DNA from: an uncultured Prevotellaceae bacterium
GTDB taxonomy: Bacteria; Bacteroidota; Bacteroidia; Bacteroidales; Muribaculaceae
Reading direction: 5' to 3'
NCBI GenBank assembly: GCA_905207705.1
Contig: CAJLMA010000003.1
Coordinates: 62,001 to 126,000, forward strand
DNA length: 64,000 bases
The notes under the pieces are model-generated. The model saw only the letters and a list, made by a program, of their open reading frames with translations. It did no database searches and was not told the DNA's origin. Shown piece by piece: positions 53,095-63,019 of this stretch (position 1 is its first letter; every line of letters begins with the position of its first letter). The position numbers and the translations under genes were made by a program.

Positions 53095-54585
53095 TCATTT
53101 GGCAAGCTGTGACTGAGCCAAAATAGTCAATATAGTAACTATTATGTTGTCACCTTCAGGCTTGTCGAGCACTACCGACATCGCGCTTTCGTCCGTTCCT
53201 CCGTTGGCACTCGCATAACCGCTTATTTCAAAAGCCGGATCGAAAGATGTAAATACCCTTTGTATTGAAGAGCCCTCCTTTACAGGCAAATACAATCCGC
53301 CATACGATGATTCCATGATTTCGCGAGCTTTTGAATCATCATACATGCTTTTGGTGACAGGAGCACCCGATGTGCGGAAATACAGGAATCCATCCTTGCA
53401 TCCTACTGCTACCGAAGTATTATCACGGAAATTCACCACTAATTCATCACCATTCTCCATCACAGGCAAGCCAAATCCCTTTAGCAGACCTTCCACCTTG
53501 GCAAAAATTTTCTCACAATTTTTATTCTTGATTGCTCCATATATTGCCGGAACTGAATATTGGTTGTATATCAACGAGGAGTAATTCATGCCTATTGTAA
53601 CAGGACCATCAATACCTGCTATGTAGTCGCGCAATTCATCGCGAGTCAACATCGCATTATCTTGATATTGAAGCAACAAGTTGCTTATTTCATTCACTTT
53701 CAATATATTTTCCCCATTTACCGAGAATGACAAGACAGCCTCCATGTCGTCGGGGATGAATTTCAGCCCTTCGGCCGAAGCTTCCCCATACATTTTCTCA
53801 ATGCTTGCCAAGGCGTCCGTCCGGTCTTTATAAACAGTCTTGGCAACAAGGTCGATGCTCTTTTTGTTAAAATCGAGCGAACCTGTGATGCAGTCGATGC
53901 TGTTTATCACCGAAGCCAACATGCCGCCTTGCAACATGGCTGCTGCCGGCATAGACGAGCTTGAAGCCATCGTCACAAATTTTTCATAATTCATCCACAG
54001 CAGGATGTCATTAGTTCCATCAAGAGCCTTGACTGCACTTTCCTTGCCGCTTATTGTTTTTTCCAATGTACCCGACATTATAGCCTTGCACACTGCTTCG
54101 TCCAGACTGCCTTTAGATTCAAAGACTCCATAATATTGGTCTGAAATTATCTGGATATTCCTCCTGTCGACAAATTTATAATTTTCTCCATCGGCCGTCA
54201 TTGTTTTTTCCAGAACTTTCTCTACAAAATTCTTAAGCGATTCCTTGTCTTTTATCGGAACAATTAAACCAGCCTCAAAATCAGCACTGTTTACAAACAA
54301 ATAAGCTCGTCCTTCAAAATCAATTCCTGATGTGGCAAATCCGTCCAACTCTTCCTTGTCGCCTACATTCATACTGGCGAACAAAGATTTATAAGAATCG
54401 GGGAATGTCACATGGCCATCCTTTATTTCAATACCCGATTTGCCAATCAATGACTCCATGTTTATCGACATTACCATTGCAGCGTCGTCGGGAATCATTG
54501 ACGTAGGCGACACACCTTGTTGTTTTCCACAGGAAGCAACAATTACAGCTACTGCAAGCAGCAGCAACATTTTAATCTTTTTCAT
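53095..54585 (-). CDS. DUF4836 lipoprotein
   Basis: A 496-residue lipoprotein (VASC, Cys19) with the DUF4836 start TSMIPDDAAMVMSINMESLI. It is a repeated alpha/beta fold (SIEKMYGEASAEGLKFIPDD, GPVTIGMNYSSLIYN, GCKDGFLYFRTSG) found widely in Bacteroidetes with unknown function. It should be anchored in the periplasm or at the outer membrane. It lies downstream of glgB, separated by 139 nt with an inverted repeat. Confidence 0.85.
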   Translation of the reverse strand: MKKIKMLLLLAVAVIVASCGKQQGVSPTSMIPDDAAMVMSINMESLIGKSGIEIKDGHVTFPDSYKSLFASMNVGDKEELDGFATSGIDFEGRAYLFVNSADFEAGLIVPIKDKESLKNFVEKVLEKTMTADGENYKFVDRRNIQIISDQYYGVFESKGSLDEAVCKAIMSGTLEKTISGKESAVKALDGTNDILLWMNYEKFVTMASSSSMPAAAMLQGGMLASVINSIDCITGSLDFNKKSIDLVAKTVYKDRTDALASIEKMYGEASAEGLKFIPDDMEAVLSFSVNGENILKVNEISNLLLQYQDNAMLTRDELRDYIAGIDGPVTIGMNYSSLIYNQYSVPAIYGAIKNKNCEKIFAKVEGLLKGFGLPVMENGDELVVNFRDNTSVAVGCKDGFLYFRTSGAPVTKSMYDDSKAREIMESSYGGLYLPVKEGSSIQRVFTSFDPAFEISGYASANGGTDESAMSVVLDKPEGDNIIVTILTILAQSQLAK

Positions 54586-54633
54586 AACTCAAATTATTTA
54601 TTATAATGTTCTTCACGCCAGTATTATATTGGC

Positions 54634-54685
54634 ATGGCAGCCCGCTGCCTCCGCGTTTTCTTGCAGATAGGAGTCGAGCTGCCAT
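54634..54685. repeat. Inverted repeat between glgB and the DUF4836 gene
   Basis: Arms ATGGCAGC (54634-54641) and GCTGCCAT (54678-54685) enclose about 36 nt with a further CTCC/GGAG pairing. It may be a leader structure or a weak terminator. No T-run follows on either strand. Confidence 0.4.
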
Positions 54686-54724
54686 TTATGTTATAATTTA
54701 TTTGATAACTAAGTATTTAAATCG

Positions 54725-56794
54725 CTACTTCTTGGATGACGTGCCCTCTCCGGCAACTTTCTTCTTGCGCGGAGCACGCTTCTTCTTAGCCATTTTCAGC
54801 ACCAATGCCGAACGTGCCGGCAAATACAGCTTCAGCCACCCAAGTCCGTGAGGCTCATACAACGGGTCGTTCTCAGTAAAATGATGGACACTCTCGTCTA
54901 TATTGCCATATCCTCCATAACGTTTTGCGTCGCTGTCGAATACTCCGTCATATTCTCCTGCCGGAGCCAATATGCCATAACCCGTAAACGACTTGGACGG
55001 ATTAAAGTTAAACACGAACACATAGTCGCCACGCTTGTAGGCAAGCACTTGGTCGTCATCCTTGTCCCACAACTTCTCAATTGGCAATGACTGGAAATTC
55101 TTTATTCCCGACACGAGATGTATCATGTCGTTGTCGAAGTTGTTCAAGAACTGGTATTTCAATTCCTTGCGGTCGACGAGATCCCATTGACGACGGGCAT
55201 ATTTATAAGACCATCCGTTACCTTCGCGAGGGAAGTCTATCCACTCGGGATGACCAAACTCATTGCCCATGAAGTTGAGATATCCTCCGTTCATCGTTGT
55301 ACAGGTAACAAGCCTTATCATCTTGTGCAAGGCAATTCCTCGATCTACGGTCATGTTATTGTCGCCAACCATCATGTGCCAATACATTTCACTGTCGATG
55401 AGACGGAATATTATGGTCTTGTCGCCCACAAGAGCTTGATCGTGGCTCTCGGCGTAACTTATTGTCTTTTCATTGTAGCGGCGATTGGTCAATTCCCAGA
55501 ATATGGACGTCGGATGCCAATCCTCATCCTTCTTTTCTTTGATAATCTTAATCCAATAGTCGGGGATTCCCATTGCCATGCGATAATCAAATCCCAATCC
55601 GCCGTCTTTGAATTTCAGTGCCAGTCCCGGCATGCCGCTCATTTCCTCGGCAATGGTTATGGCATTAGGATTCACTTGATGAATCAATTCATTGGCAAGT
55701 GTGAGATATGTTATGGCATTGGTGTCTTCACCTCCGTTATAATAGTCGTCGTAAGAGCCAAAGCCCTGTCCGAGACCGTGATTATAATACAACATCGATG
55801 TCACGCCGTCAAAACGGAATCCGTCGAAGTGGTATTCCTCAATCCAAAACTTGCAATTGGACAGCAAGAAATGCAACACCTCGTTTTTACCATAATCGAA
55901 GCACAGCGAGTCCCATGCCGGATGTTCCCTGCGTCCGTCGCCATAGAAATAAAGATCATAACTTCCGTCAAAGCGGCCAAGGCCTTCTACTTCATTCTTT
56001 ACAGCGTGTGAATGAACGATATCCATTATCACGGCGATACCCATCTTGTGTGCCTCGTCTATGAGTTTCTTCAAGTCGTCGGGCGTTCCAAAACGGCTGG
56101 AAGCAGCATAGAAACTCGACACATGGTATCCGAAAGAGCCATAATACGGATGTTCTTGAATAGCCATTATCTGAATGGCATTATAGCCATCAGCCGCCAC
56201 TCGCGGCAGTACGTTCTTACGAAATTCTTCATAAGTCCCCACGCGCTCTGCATCTTGAGCCATGCCTATGTGGCACTCGTAAATAAGCAATGGAGACACA
56301 TTGGGCTTGAAATCCTTCACCTTGAAACGGTAAGGACGAGCCGGATCCCACACCTGAGCCGAAAATATCAACGTCTCCTCATCTTGCACCACACGAGTGG
56401 CATAAGCAGGGATTCGCTCTCCTTCCCCTCCGTTCCATTTTATCTTCAACTTGTACAAATCACCATGCTTCAACATGTCGGCACCGAGAGTTATCTCCCA
56501 CACGCCATTGTCGATACGCGTCAATTTGAAATCATCGCACTCTTTCCAGTCATTGAATGTGCCTATCATGTATATCGCAGTGGCATTAGGAGCCCATTCA
56601 CGGAAAACCCACCCGGTTTTCGTCTTGTGTAGTCCAAAATAATTATGGGCGTTGGCAAAATCGTTAAGTGTTATTTTTCCTCCATCGGTTAATTCTTTTT
56701 GCTTACGGACGACGTCTTCATGCCTGCCATTGATGGCATCGGCATAAGGTTCAAGCCAAGGATCATTTTTTATTATCGGAAGAACTTTTTTCAT
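54725..56794 (-). CDS. glgB: 1,4-alpha-glucan branching enzyme
   Basis: The 689-residue GH13 enzyme makes alpha-1,6 branches in glycogen. Residues 55-160 are a CBM48 domain (VFREWAPNATAIYMIGTFND). The catalytic domain shows DIVHSHAVKN, GFRFDGVTSML with the nucleophile aspartate, AITIAEEMSG with the acid/base glutamate, and SYAESHDQAL. The pattern is nearer to the eukaryote-like branching enzymes (GBE1 type) than to enterobacterial GlgB, as is common in Bacteroidetes. The last 20 residues are unusually basic (MAKKKRAPRKKKVAGEG). Confidence 0.92.
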   Translation of the reverse strand: MKKVLPIIKNDPWLEPYADAINGRHEDVVRKQKELTDGGKITLNDFANAHNYFGLHKTKTGWVFREWAPNATAIYMIGTFNDWKECDDFKLTRIDNGVWEITLGADMLKHGDLYKLKIKWNGGEGERIPAYATRVVQDEETLIFSAQVWDPARPYRFKVKDFKPNVSPLLIYECHIGMAQDAERVGTYEEFRKNVLPRVAADGYNAIQIMAIQEHPYYGSFGYHVSSFYAASSRFGTPDDLKKLIDEAHKMGIAVIMDIVHSHAVKNEVEGLGRFDGSYDLYFYGDGRREHPAWDSLCFDYGKNEVLHFLLSNCKFWIEEYHFDGFRFDGVTSMLYYNHGLGQGFGSYDDYYNGGEDTNAITYLTLANELIHQVNPNAITIAEEMSGMPGLALKFKDGGLGFDYRMAMGIPDYWIKIIKEKKDEDWHPTSIFWELTNRRYNEKTISYAESHDQALVGDKTIIFRLIDSEMYWHMMVGDNNMTVDRGIALHKMIRLVTCTTMNGGYLNFMGNEFGHPEWIDFPREGNGWSYKYARRQWDLVDRKELKYQFLNNFDNDMIHLVSGIKNFQSLPIEKLWDKDDDQVLAYKRGDYVFVFNFNPSKSFTGYGILAPAGEYDGVFDSDAKRYGGYGNIDESVHHFTENDPLYEPHGLGWLKLYLPARSALVLKMAKKKRAPRKKKVAGEGTSSKK

Positions 56795-56832
56795 GCCTGT
56801 TTATTTTAATGGTTTATGAGTTATCGGTTTCA

Positions 56833-56840
56833 CAAAAGTA
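56833..56840 (-). promoter_or_regulatory. -7 element of glgB
   Basis: TACTTTTG, 38 nt before the glgB ATG on the minus strand. No clear TTG at -33. Confidence 0.45.
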
Positions 56841-56936
56841 TTGATTTTTTTCAAGTTTCATAACTAAATAATGAAAAAAACTTGCTGCCTGTCAATAATT
56901 TTTAGATACGTTTTAGTCCATGCAATCAATAATAAT

Positions 56937-56944
56937 TAAATTTG
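56937..56944 (+). promoter_or_regulatory. -7 element of the GH31 gene
   Basis: TAAATTTG about 76 nt before the chosen ATG at 57021. It gives a divergent arrangement with glgB. Confidence 0.5.
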
Positions 56945-57020
56945 CATCATAAACCTTGACTCTTACAAAAAAACATGCTTGACATCTGTTTTTAGACATA
57001 AACCAACTACCTTATTTGTT

Positions 57021-59471
57021 ATGAATAAATACTTATTTAAAATTGTCAATTGCCTATGGGCATTATTTGTTGTATTGACTTTGACCGACCATGCCCAAGC
57101 ATCCGAGCTTGGCAAGGTATTGAAACATTCAAGCCGTGGAGAAACAGCCACCATAACATCGGAAAATGGCAAGCTGCTCATCACGCCATACACCGACAAC
57201 ATTGTCAAAGTGCTGTCTATACCGGAAGGAGCAGACTCGAAAATCCCTGCATCTGAATTCTGCGTTCTCGACAAGCCCGACTGCAAATACGATGTGGAAG
57301 AAAACGATTTTATTGTCAAAATCACATTTGGCAACATCGAGATGCACATTAACAAGGAAAATTCATCCATTACATACTTTGTCAAGGGCAAAAAGGTCCT
57401 TTCCGAAGACGGCAAGGCCGACAATGCAGGCTCGACCAAGCGAATATCATTCTCGGCAACTCCCGATGAAGCATTCTACGGCGGTGGTGAGCGCGGTTAT
57501 GCCCATAATTTGCGCGGCGATACGCTCGTGATGTTCAACAAGCAAAATTATGGATATGGACGCGGCGACCGTACACACCAAATGAATATCTGCATACCAC
57601 TCTACATATCTACAGCCGGGTATGGCGTGCTGTTTGACGATTATGCGGCCGCACGTCTCATTCTCGACAAAGACGTGGTTTACGAAAGTTCTTGCAAGAC
57701 TCCGGTAGCCTACTATTTCATCGCTTCCGACGATTATTCGATAGCCAAAGTGGTAGACAACTATACTTTGCTCACAGGCCGACAGGAACTTGCTCCTTTC
57801 TGGAGTCTTGGATACATCACTTCAAAATACGGATACCGTACTCAACAAGAAACAATGGACGTAATAGACACACTACGTCGCCACGGGTACCCTGTCGACG
57901 GCATTGTGCTTGACCTCTACTGGTATGGAAAGGAATCGGACATGGGCCGATTTGAATGGGATAAGAGCCAATGGCCCGACCATGAAAAGATGCTTGCCGA
58001 CTTGAAAGCCGATGACGTGAAAATGATTATAATCACGCAGCCATACCTCACCAAGAATGGCGCGATAGACAATTACACGATGGCAAAACAGGCCGGAATG
58101 CTGGCAACCGACTCCACCGGCAACGTACATGACTTACAGACATGGGTGGGGGAAGCAGGAATGCTTGACGTGAGCAACCCTGCCACTCAACAATGGATGT
58201 GGTCGAGATACCGCGACTTGACCCTTGAGGGCGTGACAGGATGGTGGGGAGACCTCGGCGAACCCGAAACCCATCCACTCACCATGCGCCATCACAACGG
58301 ATTGACTGCATCCGAGTACCACAACCTGTATGGCAACGACTGGAGCAAAATCATATATGACGGATTTGTGAAAGAATTCCCCAATTGCAGACTCATGACA
58401 TTGATGCGCGGAGGAACTGCCGGGTTACAACGATACTCGGTATTCCCTTGGTCGACCGACGTAAGCCGCAGCTGGGGCGGACTTCAAGCTCAAGTTCCAA
58501 TCATGATCAATACGGCACTGAGCGGCCTTGGATACATGTCACACGACGTTGGCGGATTTGCCGTCGATAAAGCCAATCCTCATGATGACGAGCTGTATAT
58601 GCGCTGGATGCAACTTGGATTATTCACTCCCGTTTACAGAACCCATAGCACTGTTGACGCCGAACCATACCACTATACCTTACTCGGTTATCAAGACGTA
58701 CTGAAATCATTGATAAACGCACGCTACCGCATGTTGCCTTATAATTACACGCTGGCTTATGAGAATGCCACTACCGGCGCCCCATTCGTAAGACCCCTCA
58801 ACTTCTACTCGGCCAACGATGCCAATCTTGCCGACCTGCAAGACCAGTACATGTGGGGACGCGACATTCTTGTTGCCCCTGTGATTGAAAAAGGTGCGAT
58901 TGCCCGTGAAATTTACTTGCCCGAAGGCACTTGGGTAGACATGTCAGACCCCGCCTTCACTTTTAACGGTGGGCAATGGATTTCCTATCCTGCGCCGCTC
59001 ACTAAATTGCCATTGTTCATAAAAGCCGGCTCATTTCTAGTATTGACCGACGGCCAATTCATCCGCAGTACCGAAGAATATGACCCGTCAAGCTATTGCG
59101 TGAGATACTACCACGGCAACGGAAAAGGCGATTACACTCTCTTTGACGACGACCGAAAAAGCAGATTGACAATAGAACATGGAGAATACCAACTGATGCA
59201 CTTCAATGCCGACGAGAACGATTCGGAACTTACATTCACACTTACGGCAGAAGGCAAAGGATATGATGGAATGCCTGAATCGAGGAAACTCACGTTTGAA
59301 ATACCTGCAACAACCAAAGCTCCATCGGCAATCTCGGTAAACGGAAAAAATCTCATCGAGACAAGCACAAGCCCGTCAGTCGGCACTTATTCATATCAAC
59401 CCGACTCTGACATGTTGATGTTCACAATAGATTGGAATTACGACGACACTACGATAACAATTAAAAAATAA
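57021..59471 (+). CDS. Secreted glycoside hydrolase family 31 alpha-glucosidase-like enzyme
   Basis: From the ATG at 57021 the protein has 816 residues and a signal peptide cut near DHAQA; the upstream ATG-less extension to 56979 is unlikely. An N-terminal GH31 beta domain is followed by the catalytic barrel: FYGGGERGYAHNL, LDLYWYGKESDMGRFEWD, the nucleophile region GWWGDLGEPETHP and the acid/base HDVGGFAVDKANPHDDELY with RWMQLGLFTPVYRTHS. A C-terminal beta-sandwich (YYHGNGKGDYTLFDDD) completes the protein. GH31 members release alpha-glucose or alpha-xylose; the exact specificity cannot be read. Periplasmic location and proximity to glgB suggest work on dietary alpha-glucans. Confidence 0.9.
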   Translation: MNKYLFKIVNCLWALFVVLTLTDHAQASELGKVLKHSSRGETATITSENGKLLITPYTDNIVKVLSIPEGADSKIPASEFCVLDKPDCKYDVEENDFIVKITFGNIEMHINKENSSITYFVKGKKVLSEDGKADNAGSTKRISFSATPDEAFYGGGERGYAHNLRGDTLVMFNKQNYGYGRGDRTHQMNICIPLYISTAGYGVLFDDYAAARLILDKDVVYESSCKTPVAYYFIASDDYSIAKVVDNYTLLTGRQELAPFWSLGYITSKYGYRTQQETMDVIDTLRRHGYPVDGIVLDLYWYGKESDMGRFEWDKSQWPDHEKMLADLKADDVKMIIITQPYLTKNGAIDNYTMAKQAGMLATDSTGNVHDLQTWVGEAGMLDVSNPATQQWMWSRYRDLTLEGVTGWWGDLGEPETHPLTMRHHNGLTASEYHNLYGNDWSKIIYDGFVKEFPNCRLMTLMRGGTAGLQRYSVFPWSTDVSRSWGGLQAQVPIMINTALSGLGYMSHDVGGFAVDKANPHDDELYMRWMQLGLFTPVYRTHSTVDAEPYHYTLLGYQDVLKSLINARYRMLPYNYTLAYENATTGAPFVRPLNFYSANDANLADLQDQYMWGRDILVAPVIEKGAIAREIYLPEGTWVDMSDPAFTFNGGQWISYPAPLTKLPLFIKAGSFLVLTDGQFIRSTEEYDPSSYCVRYYHGNGKGDYTLFDDDRKSRLTIEHGEYQLMHFNADENDSELTFTLTAEGKGYDGMPESRKLTFEIPATTKAPSAISVNGKNLIETSTSPSVGTYSYQPDSDMLMFTIDWNYDDTTITIKK

Positions 59472-59486
59472 ACAGTCAGTAGATTA

Positions 59487-59538
59487 AAACAGCAAGACTG
59501 CCCCGACAAACGATGTCAACGAGGCAGCCTTGCTGTTT
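59487..59538. terminator. Hairpin between the GH31 and mscS genes
   Basis: Two 16-nt arms (59487-59502 with 59523-59538, one mismatch) and a 20-nt loop. A short T stretch follows on the plus strand. It lies 15 nt after the GH31 stop and serves the converging genes. Confidence 0.7.
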
Positions 59539-59551
59539 CTGCATTCCACAG

Positions 59552-60739
59552 TTAATTTTTATTATTCAAAAAATCGCTTGATGTCAAGCGTTGGAATATA
59601 CACAGCCCGAATTGAGGGAGAATAGCTATCACATGGTCGAATATGGCAGCTTGGATACGCTCATACTCGAGCCACACCGTCGTATTGGTAAAACAATATA
59701 TTTCGAGCGGCAACCCTTCGGGTGTAGGTTGCAACTGCCTCACCATTATCATAAACGCCTTTTCAACTTCAGGATGATTCTTGAGATAATTTGTCACATA
59801 CGTCCTGAAGACCCACAAATTCACAACAGGCTCATCGACTTTCTCCTTGTCGAGCCAACCGGCTACGATATAAGTCTTTTTCTCTTCATCGGTACAGAAC
59901 CTTATGGAACGCATGTCTATATTGATCGACCTCATGATTCTCCGTCCTCCTGCATCCCACATGCCACGCCAATTCTGGAAAGAATCGCTGACGAGAGCAT
60001 AAGGAGGTATCGTGATTATTGTCTTGTCGTAATTCCTCACTTTGACTATCGTGAGCGACACCTCCTCAACTACCCCGTTGGCTCCATGCTTCGGCATGGT
60101 TATCCAGTCGCCGGGCCGCAACATGTCGTTGGCCGACAATTGCACTCCGGCCACAAGACCGAGTATGGTGTCCTTGAAAATCAACATCAACACAGCTGCC
60201 GACGCACCAAGGCCGGCAAGGATTGTCGCAGCATCCTGGTCGAGCAATGTTGCCACAGCTATTATCACACCGACAACAACGGCCACCAATTTAAGCATTT
60301 GGTACACACCTTTCAATGGCCTGTTTTTCAGCGTCTCATGTTCTATTGATATATTATACAACGAGTTAAGGAACGTGCACACGACCCATAACGAAACAAA
60401 TATGAGATAAATCATGCACACCTTCAACAACACATCAAGCAAATTGGGCTCATCGCCAAATGCAAGTGGCAGAAGCATGTAAATTATTATGGGAGGAATC
60501 AACCGGCCGAAACCTTTCATCATCTCCTTGCTAAACAGATAATCATCCCATGTCGCCTTCGTTTTCAACGTCAACCGTCTTATTGCCGGCATCAGCAAAT
60601 ACCTGAACAACAACAAGCAGACATATGTAAACAACAGTATGGCCGCAATTATCACAAGCCTCGAAGACCATGACAAGTCTTTATCTATAATACCCCAATC
60701 TATGAGCGACCGGGCCAATTCGTTATTCAAGTCTTTCAT
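59552..60739 (-). CDS. MscS-family mechanosensitive channel (YbdG-like)
   Basis: From the ATG at 60737-60739 the protein has 395 residues; a GTG four codons upstream is the alternative. Five hydrophobic helices precede the pore and MscS beta domain (TILAGLGASAAVLMLIFKD, VQLSANDMLRPGDWITMPKH, NGVVEEVSLTIVKVRNYDKT, TIPPYALVSDSFQNW). The long C-terminal domain matches the YbdG/MscM subgroup, which opens at mild osmotic down-shock. It follows the 741-residue gene by 41 nt in the same operon. Confidence 0.9.
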   Translation of the reverse strand: MKDLNNELARSLIDWGIIDKDLSWSSRLVIIAAILLFTYVCLLLFRYLLMPAIRRLTLKTKATWDDYLFSKEMMKGFGRLIPPIIIYMLLPLAFGDEPNLLDVLLKVCMIYLIFVSLWVVCTFLNSLYNISIEHETLKNRPLKGVYQMLKLVAVVVGVIIAVATLLDQDAATILAGLGASAAVLMLIFKDTILGLVAGVQLSANDMLRPGDWITMPKHGANGVVEEVSLTIVKVRNYDKTIITIPPYALVSDSFQNWRGMWDAGGRRIMRSINIDMRSIRFCTDEEKKTYIVAGWLDKEKVDEPVVNLWVFRTYVTNYLKNHPEVEKAFMIMVRQLQPTPEGLPLEIYCFTNTTVWLEYERIQAAIFDHVIAILPQFGLCIFQRLTSSDFLNNKN

Positions 60740-60780
60740 TGCCTTAAACACATTTGTTCATGTAATGCTTTTGCCATTCA

Positions 60781-63006
60781 TCACAAGTACACTTTAGTCC
60801 CTTGTGAATTGTAGAACGAATAATAATAAACGCCATTCTTATATGTGACCGAACCAATTGTAAGTCGCTCGGGCAAGTTCTTGGTATCAAGCCATACCGG
60901 AATCCCCGATGAATCAAATCCGTACACACGCAGTTCATATATGCCATTGTCTTCATATATGAATATGAAATCATCGTAAATGTCATATCCGTTTGGGAGC
61001 GATACCGACTCTCCATCCACGAGTTCAAATGTCGAATATGCACCACTGTTAACCAAACTAATCAATGCTTGACGCGAAAGAGAAGTGCTTGCCATCCTGC
61101 GTTTTTCATCTGAATCGAGAATGGAAACAAGTTTGTTGAAATTCTCTTCGGTCGTATAGTCATAATTGCTTATGTAGCCAGTATTATCTACATAATTCAG
61201 ATTGACATTTTTAACCTTGGACATACCGTCGGGGGCATTTTGATTGTCTATAATCTCGATTTTATCACCAAATTTCAAACTTTCACCACCCGATGACTCG
61301 CCATTGCCGACATAAGCCAGCACACCGGCTTCGTCACTTATCACATACATCTTTTCGGCAGAGTAGAACAAACCGCCTACCAAGTCAATTATCTCGCCGC
61401 TAAACCACATGAGGGCAAGCAGAATCAAAACGACAATAGGCCAACGTTTCTTTTTCTTCTTTACTGCAAATGTCTTGTTATCCTTGTTGTATATCTGGTT
61501 ATTGGGTATAGTATTATATCCATTATTATTTGTCGTGGAATTTACCGAGAAACTATATCGTCCTATTGAACGCCCGTCCACAATAAATTCCACGCTCCAC
61601 CTGCCAGCAGTATATGTATTTCCGTTTTTACTGCCCCAGCCGCCAAGTTCATACGCACCCGAGCCTTTGATTTTAGCATTTGTTTCATACTCGCGAACTT
61701 TACCTGACGGTGAAATCAATCTGACTTTAAATCGGGTAATGCCGATTCTCGTGGTGTCGACATACAACCGCGGCTTGAAATACTGCATATTATCGAATAA
61801 AGTAGTGCCATAATTATGAATGATACTGCCTTCGTATGTCACATCGGCAAATTCGGCCTTGATTATTTTAATGGCATCATGGGCATGAGGAGACTCGGCA
61901 AGCGTCAATTTTTTGGAATAAAGCACATTATTCCCTTCCAACACTATAAATTCCACTTCCTTGCAGCCCAAGTACGCAGTTCCATTCTGGTTACCCCAGC
62001 TTGCCAATTCATAGTCGCCCGAGCCACTAAGATTGACAGTGACACTATACTCGTCATTGAATTCAGCAGAATTGACTTTTATCTTGAAAGTCACATTCCC
62101 GTATCGAGTTGTTTTAAGTGTAATTCTCGGTGCTATATATTGCACTGTTTCATATAAGGTTCTGCCATAAGGCGTAATAATTTCCCCATTTACATTTTTT
62201 TCGGCAAAATCCATCTTGACAACCGTCATTGTGTCATTTTGGCGTGGCGACTGGCTAATTTGCAAACTGGACTTGTAAAGGCTTCGGCCTCCGATTAAAA
62301 ACTCAAACGACACTACACCTACTTCGTTAATGAAACTCGTGCCATTGCGATTGCCCCAGCCGTCGAGTTTATATGTGCCGCTTCCGTTCAATGTTATCTC
62401 GGTATCATAATCGGCCCTATTACCCGACGGGTACACCGCCACGGTCTTAATTACAATCTTGCCTTTCTTGTTGGTCCTTATGACTAATTGCGGAGTAATG
62501 AACTTGGCATTATTGTACACATTGAATCCCATGTCGCTATACACCTTGCCTTCACACATGTCAAGGAACGACACTGCCGTAATTATAATTTCATCGTTGC
62601 GAATCGACCATTTAGGTTGTTCAGTCTTAGGCTCCTTCTTTTCAGTAGTTTTTTTCTTGTCGGGAATATGTGTGCCATACAACTCCTTCAGCGCACTCTT
62701 GAATTGATTGAACGTCTCGGCATCGGTGGTGTACATCATTCGGGCAATTCCCCTGAATTCCTTGCTCCAAGTGATGATGTTACGGTTGTTGCCATGCAGC
62801 TTGTCGCAAGCAATAAGCACTTCAATCATCTCATTGCATTCATCGACCATGAATTTACTGTATGACGCCGTCTGCCATTTCTTCGACAATATTTCAATAG
62901 CACTCCATTCTTCAGGATCCATGGCGTTCTTCACTTCTTCGCTCTTAAGAAATTGGCACGCCTCAGCCCATTTCTTCACTTTAAGTTGTAATATGTATTT
63001 ATCCAT
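60781..63006 (-). CDS. Triple-repeat membrane protein of unknown function
   Basis: A 741-residue protein without signal peptide. Residues 1-110 are helical. A charged linker leads to three similar beta-sandwich-like repeats (about 136-251, 256-371 and 376-490). Each carries a GSGxYxLxxWGxxNGT signature, whose GSG starts at 208, 328 and 448, exactly 120 residues apart. A polar linker and a basic stop (KKKKKRWP) precede one transmembrane helix (about 522-540). The C-terminal part holds an SH3-like domain (residues 553-620, VISDEAGVLAYVGNG...VDNTGYISNY) and an unrecognised end. The topology implies cytoplasmic repeats and a periplasmic SH3-like end. No family is recognised. It lies 13 nt after the asparaginase gene and before mscS. 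Confidence 0.85.
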   Translation of the reverse strand: MDKYILQLKVKKWAEACQFLKSEEVKNAMDPEEWSAIEILSKKWQTASYSKFMVDECNEMIEVLIACDKLHGNNRNIITWSKEFRGIARMMYTTDAETFNQFKSALKELYGTHIPDKKKTTEKKEPKTEQPKWSIRNDEIIITAVSFLDMCEGKVYSDMGFNVYNNAKFITPQLVIRTNKKGKIVIKTVAVYPSGNRADYDTEITLNGSGTYKLDGWGNRNGTSFINEVGVVSFEFLIGGRSLYKSSLQISQSPRQNDTMTVVKMDFAEKNVNGEIITPYGRTLYETVQYIAPRITLKTTRYGNVTFKIKVNSAEFNDEYSVTVNLSGSGDYELASWGNQNGTAYLGCKEVEFIVLEGNNVLYSKKLTLAESPHAHDAIKIIKAEFADVTYEGSIIHNYGTTLFDNMQYFKPRLYVDTTRIGITRFKVRLISPSGKVREYETNAKIKGSGAYELGGWGSKNGNTYTAGRWSVEFIVDGRSIGRYSFSVNSTTNNNGYNTIPNNQIYNKDNKTFAVKKKKKRWPIVVLILLALMWFSGEIIDLVGGLFYSAEKMYVISDEAGVLAYVGNGESSGGESLKFGDKIEIIDNQNAPDGMSKVKNVNLNYVDNTGYISNYDYTTEENFNKLVSILDSDEKRRMASTSLSRQALISLVNSGAYSTFELVDGESVSLPNGYDIYDDFIFIYEDNGIYELRVYGFDSSGIPVWLDTKNLPERLTIGSVTYKNGVYYYSFYNSQGTKVYL

Positions 63007-63019
63007 AAACTCACAAATA

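Noticed and set aside
55118..56011. 297-codon open frame on the plus strand
   Set aside because: Antisense to the catalytic domain of glgB; no recognisable protein features.
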